Virus record (IMG/VR): IMGVR_UViG_3300029448_000052
Coordinates: 1 to 55,402 of that record
Reading direction: 5' to 3' (one strand)
DNA: 55,402 bases
Source: a virus
Shown here: positions 33,771 through 41,742 of the stretch, one piece after another
Layout of the letters: every line of letters starts with the position of its first letter
Position numbering within the stretch: the stretch's first letter is position 1
Notes under the pieces: model-generated
Seen by the model: only the letters and a program-made list of their open reading frames with translations
Database searches by the model: none
What the model was told of the DNA's origin: nothing
Program-made: the position numbers and the translations under genes

Positions 33771-33784
33771 AAAGGAGCAGACTA

Positions 33785-34090
33785 ATGATACAGTATGTAG
33801 ATATGAATGATGATGGTAATATGGTGGTTACTAATGAAGACCCCAGTCGCCTCATGTTGTTAACGACTTTGTGGTATACGGAGACCACTATGGTTGATGG
33901 CACTCCGTTTACACCTAACCCTGATGTATACATGGTATCCTGGACAGATGAGTTAAGGCAACGTGCCGAGTTAGCAGGTCGTATCAATGCTCATAATGAG
34001 TGGGCAAGGGAGCAGGAGGGTAGACCAGTTGTCAAGTTTGCCAAGCAACAAGTCGTGCTTATCACGCCTACCACAACGGAGCTGGTGTGA
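33785..34090 (+). CDS. Small hypothetical accessory protein
   Basis: 101 residues, ATG after AGAAAGGAGCAGACTA. A beta-type first half (IQYVDMNDDGNMVVTNEDPSRLMLLTTLWYTETTMVDGTPF) is followed by a helix (ELRQRAELAGRINAHNEWAREQEG) and a short strand. No family recognised. Its stop overlaps a membrane microprotein start (TGATG). Confidence 0.55.
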   Translation: MIQYVDMNDDGNMVVTNEDPSRLMLLTTLWYTETTMVDGTPFTPNPDVYMVSWTDELRQRAELAGRINAHNEWAREQEGRPVVKFAKQQVVLITPTTTELV

Positions 34091-34179
34091 TGGATGGCAC
34101 GTTAATCTTTTTAATAGTCTGCGATGCAGTGCTTTTGATAGCAATCGGTTTCAAAGTAAAGGAGGAAATGAGTGAGTAA
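34090..34179 (+). CDS. 29-residue membrane microprotein
   Basis: ATG 34090 overlaps the preceding stop; TAA at 34177. The product MDGTLIFLIVCDAVLLIAIG followed by FKVKEEMSE is a single membrane helix with a charged cytoplasmic tail. It overlaps the nuclease gene start by 8 bases. Tight coupling on both sides supports translation. Function unknown; an inner-membrane regulator or lysis helper is conceivable. Confidence 0.45.
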   Translation: MDGTLIFLIVCDAVLLIAIGFKVKEEMSE

Positions 34180-34612
34180 ACCAGAGTCCACGTTGTGGAA
34201 AAATCTGCGTGAGGGAACCAAAGATCTAGGCGTGTTTTGGACACGTCTAGAGTCTTGGTCTAGTCCTGGAGTACCTGACCTGCATGGCATCTTAGATGGT
34301 CATGCTTTTTGGCTTGAACTTAAAGTCCATAGGTTAAACTCGTTAAATAAAATTGCGCTGCGTCCTCACCAAATTGCTTGGCAGATAAGATATAGCAGAT
34401 ATTCTGGAAACGTCTGGAACTTGGTTGGTCATCCTTCCTCCCGAACTATAAATATATTTCGTGGTGCGAGAGCCATGGAGCTGACAGAAAAGAGGACAAA
34501 AGATGATCCCTTGATACCTGACTGGAGTTCGGGGATTCCTTACGATTGGACGGGTGCCATCAATCATATTCTATCATCATCTCGTCCCATCATAAAGGAG
34601 GAAGAGCTCTAG
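34172..34612 (+). CDS. VRR-NUC / PD-(D/E)XK-type nuclease
   Basis: 146 residues, GTG start 6 bases after AAAGGAGGA. SSPGVPDLHGILDGHAFWLELKV gives the PD-(D/E)XK core: P35-D36, then E49-x-K51. LRPHQIAWQIRY follows in the place of the Q motif of VRR-NUC proteins. Phage members of this fold are Holliday-junction or structure-specific endonucleases. It could process DNA branches for packaging, as it lies between the two terminase genes. The active site is visible; substrate inferred. Confidence 0.68.
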   Translation: MSKPESTLWKNLREGTKDLGVFWTRLESWSSPGVPDLHGILDGHAFWLELKVHRLNSLNKIALRPHQIAWQIRYSRYSGNVWNLVGHPSSRTINIFRGARAMELTEKRTKDDPLIPDWSSGIPYDWTGAINHILSSSRPIIKEEEL

Positions 34613-34759
34613 TTTCGTCATCAATTATCCTCGGTCTAAAGTCAAATCATCAATCTTCCTCAATCATTTTCCATTGACGATTTACGAGGATTCGCGAGGT
34701 ACGATCTCTTGACGATGATTGATGATGACAATAATATTTAATGATATTTAATGATAATT
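34613..34759. repeat. AT-rich region with ATCATCAAT / ATTGATGAT boxes
   Basis: ATCATCAATCTTCCTC (34646-34661), a related CATCAATTATCCTC just after the nuclease stop, and the inverted form ATTGATGAT (34718-34726) lie within about 110 bases, followed by a very A/T-rich stretch. GACGATTTACGAGGATT (34676-34692) is a second conserved word. Both words recur before the paralogue at 35665. Possible iteron-like or duplication remnants. Confidence 0.45.
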
Positions 34760-34819
34760 AAAGACTTGTCAATAAAACTCGGCCATGCTATTCTAACATC
34801 ATAAGCAATGGTGCTTATG
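34760..34819 (+). promoter_or_regulatory. AAAGA-box promoter and leader hairpin of the 34844 gene
   Basis: Box AAAGACTTGTCAAT (34760-34773); the hexamer 34 bases from its start is TAACAT (34794-34799). An alternative reading is TTGTCA (34766-34771), 17 bases, TATTCT (34789-34794). A hairpin CATAAGCA (34800-34807) / TGCTTATG (34812-34819) follows in the leader. Confidence 0.5.
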
Positions 34820-34843
34820 GAGATGTCGTAGAAAGGACATGTC

Positions 34844-35260
34844 ATGACTGTAAAAACTGCTAAAAAATCAACTGCTAAAACTGTCGTTAAATCTGCTGAG
34901 TTAGTGGTCACTGATAAAGAAATCACCTATCCAGAAATCTGGGCATTTATCCAGGAGCATGCTGGTGGCAATGAGGCTAACGTCAAAATTGTGCCTCTTG
35001 ACAATGTTGACTTGGCAAGCGCAACGCCTGTCCCGTTTGGCTATGGTGGCAAGACAGGAGGCGTTCGTCAGGTTATACAAGATTGGATGCTTAAAGGTGT
35101 TGATGGTGATTTGTCGCTAAAAGCCTCTCTTAATAAAGCGGCACCATTAGGACACTCGCGTAAAAAGCCTGTCTGCTTACATGCTTTGATGCATGGGGGA
35201 TACAGCCCGTCCAGCAAATACTGGATGACACCATTCGTCAAACTTGTAGTCCAAGGCTAA
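34844..35260 (+). CDS. Lys-tailed accessory protein, paralogue 1 of 2
   Basis: 138 residues, ATG after AGAAAGGACATGTC. A basic N-terminal tail (TVKTAKKSTAKTVVKS) precedes a domain with ITYPEIWAFIQEHAGGN, VPFGYGGKTGGVRQ and PLGHSRKKPVCLHALMHGGYSPSSKYW. The same three blocks occur in the gene at 35665, so this is a tandem duplicate pair. No known family recognised. Own promoter, leader hairpin and terminator make it a self-contained expression cassette. Confidence 0.65.
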   Translation: MTVKTAKKSTAKTVVKSAELVVTDKEITYPEIWAFIQEHAGGNEANVKIVPLDNVDLASATPVPFGYGGKTGGVRQVIQDWMLKGVDGDLSLKASLNKAAPLGHSRKKPVCLHALMHGGYSPSSKYWMTPFVKLVVQG

Positions 35261-35267
35261 CATAGAG

Positions 35268-35293
35268 GGGGACGTCGGTTGGCGTCCCCTTTT
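35268..35293 (+). terminator. Intrinsic terminator after paralogue 1
   Basis: GGGGACG (35268-35274) pairs with CGTCCCC (35283-35289), loop 8 bases, followed by TTTT. A clear short GC stem plus T run. Confidence 0.75.
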
Positions 35294-35504
35294 ACCGAGG
35301 AACCATGCTTGAGGAAGAGGGATGATGATTCCCTTTGCCCGAGGAAGACTTCCTATATAGGCATTAGTCTATATATATCATGTCATCATCAATCTTTCTC
35401 TAATAAGTTTTGATGAGTTTTGAGGATTTAACATTTTAAAATGAGCATGGTCACGAAAACTCAACTGCTACACTTTGTAAAAAACAAATAGCAAAGGGTT
35501 AAAA
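35294..35504. repeat. Intergenic segment with duplicated words
   Basis: ATCATCAATCTTTCTC (35385-35400) differs by one base from 34646-34661. GATGAGTTTTGAGGATT (35412-35428) matches 12 of 17 bases of 34676-34692. Both sit at similar offsets upstream of the second paralogue, consistent with duplication of gene plus flank. No gene seen here. Confidence 0.5.
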
Positions 35505-35564
35505 ATGTGGTTGTTAATTTTTGCACTAATAGTGCTGGGTTTTTATGGCCTACTAAAAAAGTAA
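35505..35564 (+). CDS. 19-residue membrane microprotein
   Basis: ATG 35505 to TAA 35562, 6 bases after AAAGGG. The product MWLLIFALIVLGFYGLLKK is one hydrophobic helix with a basic end, ideal for the inner membrane. It lies alone between the two paralogues. Such short frames can arise by chance, so the call rests on composition plus ribosome site. Confidence 0.35.
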   Translation: MWLLIFALIVLGFYGLLKK

Positions 35565-35583
35565 AAATAAATAAAAATAAGTA

Positions 35584-35611
35584 TTGTGCGCGACGCTAAA
35601 GTGTGCATAAT
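35584..35611 (+). promoter_or_regulatory. Promoter-like pair before paralogue 2
   Basis: TTGTGC (35584-35589), 16 bases, CATAAT (35606-35611), the same 16-base spacing as the AAAGA-box promoters, but the box itself is not recognisable. A GTAGCC/GGCTAC hairpin follows in the leader, then GTAGAAAGGG before the start. Confidence 0.4.
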
Positions 35612-35664
35612 AAAAATTGTAGCCGCTACTGGCTACCGCATTTAACCGTAGAAAGGGTTTATAA

Positions 35665-36112
35665 AATGCAAAACACTACTAAAGGCAAGGCAGCCAAAAA
35701 TGCCACTACTACTACAGCCGTTGTACCTGTAGCCCCTACATTGCAGCATACTGGCAATGAGCTAACCTATGCTTGCCTATGGGCGTTTATTAACGGCCAA
35801 GCTGGCGGCAATTTGCACAATGTGCAGGTAGTGCCACTTAGCAATGTTAAGTTAAACGACGCACAGCCAGTACCCTTTGGTTTTAATGGTAAAGCTGGCG
35901 GTGTGCGGCACCAAATACAAACTTGGTTGTTAAACGGTGTTAAAGGTAATAACAGCCTAGCCGCAATACTGGCGGCAGCTAAACCGCTAGGCCATAGCAG
36001 CAAAAAGCCTATTTGTTTACTTGCCATGTTAAATGGCGGCTACAGCCCTAGCAGTGCAGTATGGGGTACTGGCTACGTTAAACTGGTAGTGCAGCCCCAG
36101 CCTACCAAATAA
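35665..36112 (+). CDS. Lys-tailed accessory protein, paralogue 2 of 2
   Basis: 148 residues from ATG 35665, behind GTAGAAAGGGTTTATAAA; the frame is open upstream but without a ribosome site. N-terminal tail with Lys, Ala and Thr, then LTYACLWAFINGQAGGN, VPFGFNGKAGGVRH and PLGHSSKKPICLLAMLNGGYSPSSAVW, matching the gene at 34844. Codon choice differs visibly: GGC, GCC and AGC are frequent here and rarer in the paralogue, suggesting a separate origin before both ended up in tandem. Function unknown. Confidence 0.65.
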
Positions 36113-36120
36113 CCCAGCGT

Positions 36121-36178
36121 TGGGGGTACTAGGGTACCCCCAGCCACTAACACCGCCCAGCTTGGGCGGTGTTTTTTT
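36121..36178 (+). terminator. Twin hairpins: GGGGGTAC stem and strong terminator
   Basis: First stem TGGGGGTAC (36121-36129) / GTACCCCCA (36134-36142), perfect with a 4-base loop. Second stem ACACCGCCCA (36150-36159) / TGGGCGGTGT (36163-36172), 3-base loop, then TTTTTT. The second is a textbook intrinsic terminator. Confidence 0.85.
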
Positions 36179-36395
36179 GTACCCCCGCGAGACCGTCCCC
36201 TTGGCTATAGCTCGGTCTGTAGCCATGTTTTGGACAAATCGTGTGGTCATAAAAAAGTTTTTGGATATTGACTTTTACTCGATCAAAAGCCGAGACCGCT
36301 ACCCCCCTTTACTGTAGAATCGTCATAGGTTCATTGCCCTAGAAAAATTTTCGATATATTTATAATATATTCGCATTATTGAGGAACCATGGATA
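36179..36395 (+). promoter_or_regulatory. Non-coding region before TerL with CGAGACCG repeats
   Basis: CGAGACCG occurs at 36188-36195 and 36291-36298, with its inverse CGGTCT at 36213-36218. A CTTTT/AAAAG hairpin (36272-36289) and a lone -10-like TAGAAT (36315-36320) without a fitting -35 follow. GAGGAACC (36380-36387) is the TerL ribosome site. A late promoter needing an activator, or a packaging-related site, is possible. Confidence 0.4.
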
Positions 36396-37859
36396 ATGGA
36401 CATTCAGTTTGTACCAGAAGAGCAATTAAAGAAGTACGCCCATTTATTAGACCGCGCTAAAGAGATTACCCAAGCAGAGGCCAGCCAGCAGGATTTTATG
36501 GAGTATACGCAAACTGTTTGGCCTGAATTTATAAATGGACGCCACCATAAAATAATGGCAGAGAAGTTTAACCGTATAGCTAATGGAGATTTAAAGCGGT
36601 TAATTGTAAATATGCCACCGCGTCATACTAAAAGTGAGTTTGGCAGTTATTTATTACCTAGTTGGTTGATGGGTAAAAACCCCCGATTAAAGATAATGCA
36701 GACAACGCATACGGCAGAGTTAGCATTTAGATTTGGCCGAAAGGTGCGTAATTTAATGAACTCTACAGAGTATACTAGGGTTTTTCCTGGAGTAGAGTTA
36801 CGTGCGGATAGCCAAGCGGCAGGGCGTTGGGAGACAAGTAAGGGTGGAGAATATTTTGCGGCGGGAGTTGGTGGTGCGGTTACAGGGCGTGGTGCTGATT
36901 TATTGATTATTGATGACCCACATAGTGAGCAAGATGCTTTAAGCCCTACAGCATTAGAGCATGCTTATGAGTGGTATACATCTGGTCCGCGCCAGCGTTT
37001 ACAACCAGGAGGTGCGATTGTCATTATTATGACGCGTTGGGCAGATAATGATTTAACAGGCAAATTGATAAAGCAACAGGGTAGAGATATACTGGCAGAT
37101 AAATGGGAAGTGGTTGAGTTCCCAGCGTTAATGCCAGATAGTGAAGAACCCCTTTGGCCTGAGTTTTGGAAAAAGGAAGATTTGTTAAGTGTTAAGGGTA
37201 GTTTGTCAGTTGGTAAGTGGGAGGCGCAATGGCAGCAAAACCCTACTGGCGATATGGCAGCTATACTTAAACGTGAGTGGTGGAATGTGTGGAAAAAAGA
37301 TGATATACCACCATTAGAGTATGTAATGCAGAGTTATGATACAGCATACAGTAAAAAAGAGAGTGCGGATTTTAGTGCTATAACAACGTGGGGTGTTTTT
37401 TATCCAGAGGATGGAGGACCAGCAAACATTATTCTGTGTGATGCAAAACGTGGTAGGTGGGACTTTCCTGATTTAAGGAGGCGAGCACTTGAGGAGTATA
37501 AATACTGGGAGCCAGAATGTGTACTAATTGAGGCAAAAGCCAGTGGTATGCCGCTTACTCAGGAGTTACGCAATATGGGTATACCTGTGATGAATTATAC
37601 ACCTAGCAGGGGTAATGATAAATTTACAAGAGTAAACTCTATTGCGCCATTGTTTGAAAGTGGTTTAGTATGGTCGCCAGATACTCGTTGGGCAGAAGAA
37701 GTTGTAGAAGAGTGTGCAGCGTTTCCCGCAGGGGAGCATGATGATTATGTTGATACAGTTACCCAAGCTCTACGTAGATTTAGAGAAGGCGGTTTTATTC
37801 AGCACCCCGAAGATTATGAGGATGATGAAGCTGTCCCTGTACAAAGGATATATTACTAA
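36396..37859 (+). CDS. terL: Terminase large subunit
   Basis: 487 residues. ATPase: Walker A-like NMPPRHTKSEF (residues 72-82) and Walker B LLIIDDPHSEQD (169-180), with IIMTRWADNDLTG as the coupling motif. Nuclease: SYDTAYSKKESADFSA (~312), CVLIEAKASG and the final HDDYVDTVTQAL aspartates of the RNase H-like fold. It cuts concatemeric DNA and drives it into the head through the portal. The stop overlaps the portal start (TAATG), and the order TerL-portal is standard. A 36389 ATG in another frame just upstream is ignored. Confidence 0.95.
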   Translation: MDIQFVPEEQLKKYAHLLDRAKEITQAEASQQDFMEYTQTVWPEFINGRHHKIMAEKFNRIANGDLKRLIVNMPPRHTKSEFGSYLLPSWLMGKNPRLKIMQTTHTAELAFRFGRKVRNLMNSTEYTRVFPGVELRADSQAAGRWETSKGGEYFAAGVGGAVTGRGADLLIIDDPHSEQDALSPTALEHAYEWYTSGPRQRLQPGGAIVIIMTRWADNDLTGKLIKQQGRDILADKWEVVEFPALMPDSEEPLWPEFWKKEDLLSVKGSLSVGKWEAQWQQNPTGDMAAILKREWWNVWKKDDIPPLEYVMQSYDTAYSKKESADFSAITTWGVFYPEDGGPANIILCDAKRGRWDFPDLRRRALEEYKYWEPECVLIEAKASGMPLTQELRNMGIPVMNYTPSRGNDKFTRVNSIAPLFESGLVWSPDTRWAEEVVEECAAFPAGEHDDYVDTVTQALRRFREGGFIQHPEDYEDDEAVPVQRIYY

Positions 37860-40237
37860 TGGCAATTAACCCACGTCCCAGCAATATTGACCGCAGTTTA
37901 TTACAAGCCCCTAATGATACATTTAGTGCATTAGAAGATAATTTGCTTGACCAAGAGTTAGAAGTTTTAACAGAAGAGGCCAGTGAAGATGGTGGGGCAG
38001 AAGTTATTTTTGGTGAGGATGACCAGCCATTAGGTGAAGAGCCAGCTAACTTTTACGATAATATAGCAGAATTTTTAAGTGAAGATACACTTGGTAAAGT
38101 ATCTAGCTATGTTATGGAGAGTGTTGATGATGATAAAACCAGCCGTGATGAGTGGGTAGAAACATATACAAAAGGTTTAGAATTATTGGGATTAAAGTAT
38201 GAATCCCGCACAGAACCTTTTGATGGTGCTACAGGTGTAATCCACCCGATATTAAATGAAGCTGTAACACAGTTTCAGGCTGGTGCTTATAAAGAGATGT
38301 TACCTAGCACTGGTCCAGTAAAGGGTAATATTATTGGTGAGCCTACCCCAGAAATAGAAGCACAGGCTAAACGTGTACAAGATTACATGAATTATCAGAT
38401 TATGTATGAAATGGAAGAGTATGAGCCTGAATATGATCAGATGCTCTATTACCTTGGACTCTCTGGTAGTGCGTTTAAAAAAGTTTACCGTGATGATGTG
38501 CTTGGTAGACCAGTAAGTAAGTTTGTACCAGCCGAAGATGTAGTTGCACCGTATACGGCAACTGATCTAGCTTCAGCAGAACGTATTACACATATCTTAA
38601 AAATGTCTAAAAATGAGTTACGTAAGCTACAAGTAACTGGTTTTTACCGTGATATGGATATACCCAAGGGTGAAAACACTCAATCAGATGATGTAAAAGA
38701 GGCTTATAACGAAATTGAAGGCAGAGAACCTGCTGGAGATAGTGAAGAAGTTATTTTATATGAGTGCCATTGTTATTTAGACCTTGAAGAATATCCAGAT
38801 ATGGGTCAAGATGGTGAAGAAACAGGTATAAAACTACCTTATATAGCTACAATTAGTTCAGATAATGAAGAAGTATTATCTATACGGCGAAATTATCTGC
38901 AAGATGACCCTATGAAGAAGAAAATTGGTCATTTTGTGCAATATAAATTTACTCCTGGACTTGGTTTTTATGGTTTTGGCCTGATTCATTTACTTGGTAA
39001 TTTATCTCGCACAGCTACAGCTAATTTACGGCAGTTAATTGACTCTGGGACATTGAGTAATATGCCAGCAGGGTTTAAAGCTCGTGGTTTACGTATAGCA
39101 GATGAGCAAACACCACTACATCCAGGAGAATTTAGGGATATTGATATTCCTGGAGGTGATATACGCACCAGTTTGATGTCTTTACCGTATAAAGAGCCCT
39201 CTGCTACGTTATTTCAGTTAATGGGTTTTGTAATTGAATCAGCACAACGGTTTATTGGTACTACAGATATTGGTGTAGGTGATGGCAGACAAGAAATGCC
39301 AGTGGGTACAACTATTGCTTTACTTGAGCGTGGTGCAAAAATTATTAGTGCAGTCCATAAAAGGATGCATGCGAGTTTAAAACAAGAATTAAAAATGTTG
39401 GGGCGGTTATTTGCAGAAGACCCAACCCCTTATCCTTATAATGTAAAAGCTGATGCACAAATAAAAGCTACAGATTTTGATGCAAGGGTAGATATAATCC
39501 CAGTAAGTGACCCAAATATATTTAGTATGTCACAAAGGGTGGTTTTAGCTCAAGAACAATTAAAATTAGCTACTGCTGCCCCTGAGATGCATAATTTAAG
39601 AGAAGCATACCGCAGAGTTTATGAAGCATTAGGTGTAAATAATGTTGAGCAAATTTTAAAACCAGAGCCGCAACCCCAACAAATGGATCCAGCGGCAGAA
39701 AACCAGTTTGCTAGTCAAGCGGCTGGTGGTCAGGGTAAAATGCAAGCCTTCCCAGACCAAGACCATGATGCTCATATTTCTGTGCATTTAGCTTACATGC
39801 AAAGTAGAGTAGCACAAATGCAGCCCCCTATATTGCTCACATTAGAAAAACATATTTATGAGCATATTGGTATGAAGGCGATGGTGCAGTTCCAGCAACA
39901 AATGCAGCAAGATCCTAATATGCAGCAAATGCCCCCTGAGGCTCAAGCTGCTCAGATTGCTAAAGTACAAGCACAATTGATGGCTGAGTATCAACAGCAA
40001 CAACCGCCAGCACCACCTAGTGATCCGTTAGTTGATATAAAGAAACAAGAACTTGCATTACGTGAGCAAGAAATGAAAATGGATCAACAATTAGACCAAC
40101 AAAAGTTACAAGTTGATACACAGAGTAAACAAGAAAATGCTGATATCGCCCGTGAGCGTATAGCTTCTACTGAAGATATAGCTAATATGCGAGCACAAAT
40201 TGCTTTACAAAGACAACAGCAAAATAGGGGTGGGTAA
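37859..40237 (+). CDS. Portal protein, P22 gp1-like
   Basis: 792 residues, coupled to TerL. FDGATGVIHPILNEAVTQFQAGAYKEMLP, then AKRVQDYMNYQI and YYLGLSGSAFKKVYRD, correspond to the clip/wing region of podovirus portals. DIGVGDGRQEMPVGTTIALLERGAK follows in the crown-proximal part. The C-terminal ~150 residues are a Gln-rich helix (QQQPPAPPSDPL...QEMKMDQQLDQQ), like the long barrel of P22 portal. It forms the dodecameric DNA gate at one vertex. Confidence 0.85.
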   Translation: MAINPRPSNIDRSLLQAPNDTFSALEDNLLDQELEVLTEEASEDGGAEVIFGEDDQPLGEEPANFYDNIAEFLSEDTLGKVSSYVMESVDDDKTSRDEWVETYTKGLELLGLKYESRTEPFDGATGVIHPILNEAVTQFQAGAYKEMLPSTGPVKGNIIGEPTPEIEAQAKRVQDYMNYQIMYEMEEYEPEYDQMLYYLGLSGSAFKKVYRDDVLGRPVSKFVPAEDVVAPYTATDLASAERITHILKMSKNELRKLQVTGFYRDMDIPKGENTQSDDVKEAYNEIEGREPAGDSEEVILYECHCYLDLEEYPDMGQDGEETGIKLPYIATISSDNEEVLSIRRNYLQDDPMKKKIGHFVQYKFTPGLGFYGFGLIHLLGNLSRTATANLRQLIDSGTLSNMPAGFKARGLRIADEQTPLHPGEFRDIDIPGGDIRTSLMSLPYKEPSATLFQLMGFVIESAQRFIGTTDIGVGDGRQEMPVGTTIALLERGAKIISAVHKRMHASLKQELKMLGRLFAEDPTPYPYNVKADAQIKATDFDARVDIIPVSDPNIFSMSQRVVLAQEQLKLATAAPEMHNLREAYRRVYEALGVNNVEQILKPEPQPQQMDPAAENQFASQAAGGQGKMQAFPDQDHDAHISVHLAYMQSRVAQMQPPILLTLEKHIYEHIGMKAMVQFQQQMQQDPNMQQMPPEAQAAQIAKVQAQLMAEYQQQQPPAPPSDPLVDIKKQELALREQEMKMDQQLDQQKLQVDTQSKQENADIARERIASTEDIANMRAQIALQRQQQNRGG

Positions 40238-41415
40238 TGCCAGAACCCGGAATGGGAGCCGCCGCAGGCTCTAAAGATTTTGGTCCATCAGGTAAATCAG
40301 GTTCTAAAAGTGGGGGTGGTCAAGACCGTTCGGGTATGAAAGATACCCAAGATAGGTATCGTGCTGAAAAAGCAGAGGCAAAAGAACAAGAGAACCAATT
40401 TGTTTCTAAGATTGATTCAGTAGTTAAAAGTGCAATATCGCAAGGTATAAATCCTTACTCGGACACTTTTAAAAATGTTTTGTCTGCTAGAATGATGAGT
40501 GGACAATTTGGTGATATCTCAGGTTTTCTAGGACCTACTTTTGGAGATCTTAAAGGTAGTAAGAAAAGTAAAACAAAAGGCGGTATTCCACAAACTGACG
40601 AAGTTCAACAATTTATATCTAAATACGCTCCCTCTACTGGGGATAAAATAAAACAAGCATTAGGTCTTACTGATTTAAAGAAAACTATAACTCCAGGACA
40701 AAAAACTCCTTTAGGTGGGCTTCCAGGACTTTTAAGTTTAACTGATATTCCTGGAAAACTCGGTGTTGGGCTGGCTAACCAACTCGCAGGGTTTTTAAAT
40801 ATAGGTGTGAATCCTGTAGATGCCGCAGTAGCAAAACAAATAGCAGCTTCTAATAAAGCCCTAGCAAAAGCTCCTGCTCCTGAAAAGCCAGTCACAAGTG
40901 TGGATATACAAAAATATACAGGTCGCCCTGATGATGCTGCTAAACAGCGCACTCCACAAGTAGGTGAAATTTTCAGTGCGGGTGGTCAAAAATACATAGC
41001 TGGTGTTAATGGTCCGATTGCATTATCGGGTGTGCCAGAACAAGAAGTTCAAACAGCGCAGCCTTTAGCTGCCGAAGGAACTTTAAGAACCCCAGATGAT
41101 ATGTATGGAATGTTGACACAGCAATTAGCACAACCCTTATCTCCCTATGGTACAGATTATGGTTTAACAGGTGCGCCTCCTGCTAATCCTTCAGGTGTAC
41201 AAAATGTAAATGTTTTTAGTGATGCTGTAAAAAATATTACAGATGGTGTTAAAAGTATTCCTGGAGGTTATCAAATAGGTGATAAACAATATACAGGCAC
41301 ATATGAAGAAAACCCTAGCGCAAGAACATACTCAACCACAGCAAAAGAGTATGTAAAGCCGTTTTCAAAAGAAATGTTGTTACAAGGTATTTCTACCCTT
41401 AACCCTTTTAATTAG
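40237..41415 (+). CDS. Virion-associated hypothetical protein
   Basis: 392 residues, start coupled to the portal stop. A Gly/Ser/Lys-rich N-terminus (~1-50), then mixed regions rich in Pro, Gly and Ala with little predicted structure, ending VKPFSKEMLLQGISTLNPFN. It sits at the place where podoviruses may have a scaffold or protease, but no protease motif (for example S-x-x-K) is evident and another gene looks more like the scaffold. Function unknown. Confidence 0.5.
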   Translation: MPEPGMGAAAGSKDFGPSGKSGSKSGGGQDRSGMKDTQDRYRAEKAEAKEQENQFVSKIDSVVKSAISQGINPYSDTFKNVLSARMMSGQFGDISGFLGPTFGDLKGSKKSKTKGGIPQTDEVQQFISKYAPSTGDKIKQALGLTDLKKTITPGQKTPLGGLPGLLSLTDIPGKLGVGLANQLAGFLNIGVNPVDAAVAKQIAASNKALAKAPAPEKPVTSVDIQKYTGRPDDAAKQRTPQVGEIFSAGGQKYIAGVNGPIALSGVPEQEVQTAQPLAAEGTLRTPDDMYGMLTQQLAQPLSPYGTDYGLTGAPPANPSGVQNVNVFSDAVKNITDGVKSIPGGYQIGDKQYTGTYEENPSARTYSTTAKEYVKPFSKEMLLQGISTLNPFN

Positions 41416-41424
41416 GAGAAAAAA

Positions 41425-41739
41425 ATGTCAAGTAAAGATAGGGTTGGTCAATTAAAAGATCAATTACAAGATGCTAAAGAAAAAGGTGATGATGATAAAG
41501 TTTTGCAAATTGAAACAGAACTTTTTCAAATGAGGGATAAAAAAGCTGATGGCGGTTTCCCTGATTTAACAGGTGATGGTAAAGTCACCCGCAAAGATGT
41601 CCTTAAAGGCCGTGGTGTAAAGTTAGCCAGTGGTGGTGAGGCTGTGTTAGATGCTACTACTGATATAAATCCTAATGGTGGTATTTCCCGTGGTGGCGGC
41701 GCAGCTTTAAGAGGCACTAAATTTATAGGTATACGTTAG
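41425..41739 (+). CDS. Small protein with dockerin/EF-hand-like calcium loop
   Basis: 104 residues, ATG after AGGAGAAAAAA. The first 35 residues form a helical hairpin (VGQLKDQLQDAKEKGDDDKVLQIETELF). FPDLTGDGKVTRKDVLKGRG (residues ~49-68) has the D-x-D/T-x-D-G spacing of a calcium loop followed by a helix, as in dockerins. The ending is Gly-rich. This family is frequent near portals of marine phages; role unknown. Confidence 0.55.
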   Translation: MSSKDRVGQLKDQLQDAKEKGDDDKVLQIETELFQMRDKKADGGFPDLTGDGKVTRKDVLKGRGVKLASGGEAVLDATTDINPNGGISRGGGAALRGTKFIGIR

Positions 41740-41742
41740 CCT

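Noticed and set aside
36199-36300. tRNA-like look (TATAGCTCGGT, then a CTTTT/AAAAG arm) upstream of TerL
   Set aside because: The D-stem does not close, there is no proper anticodon arm, the T-loop is eight bases, and the spacing is too long for a tRNA.
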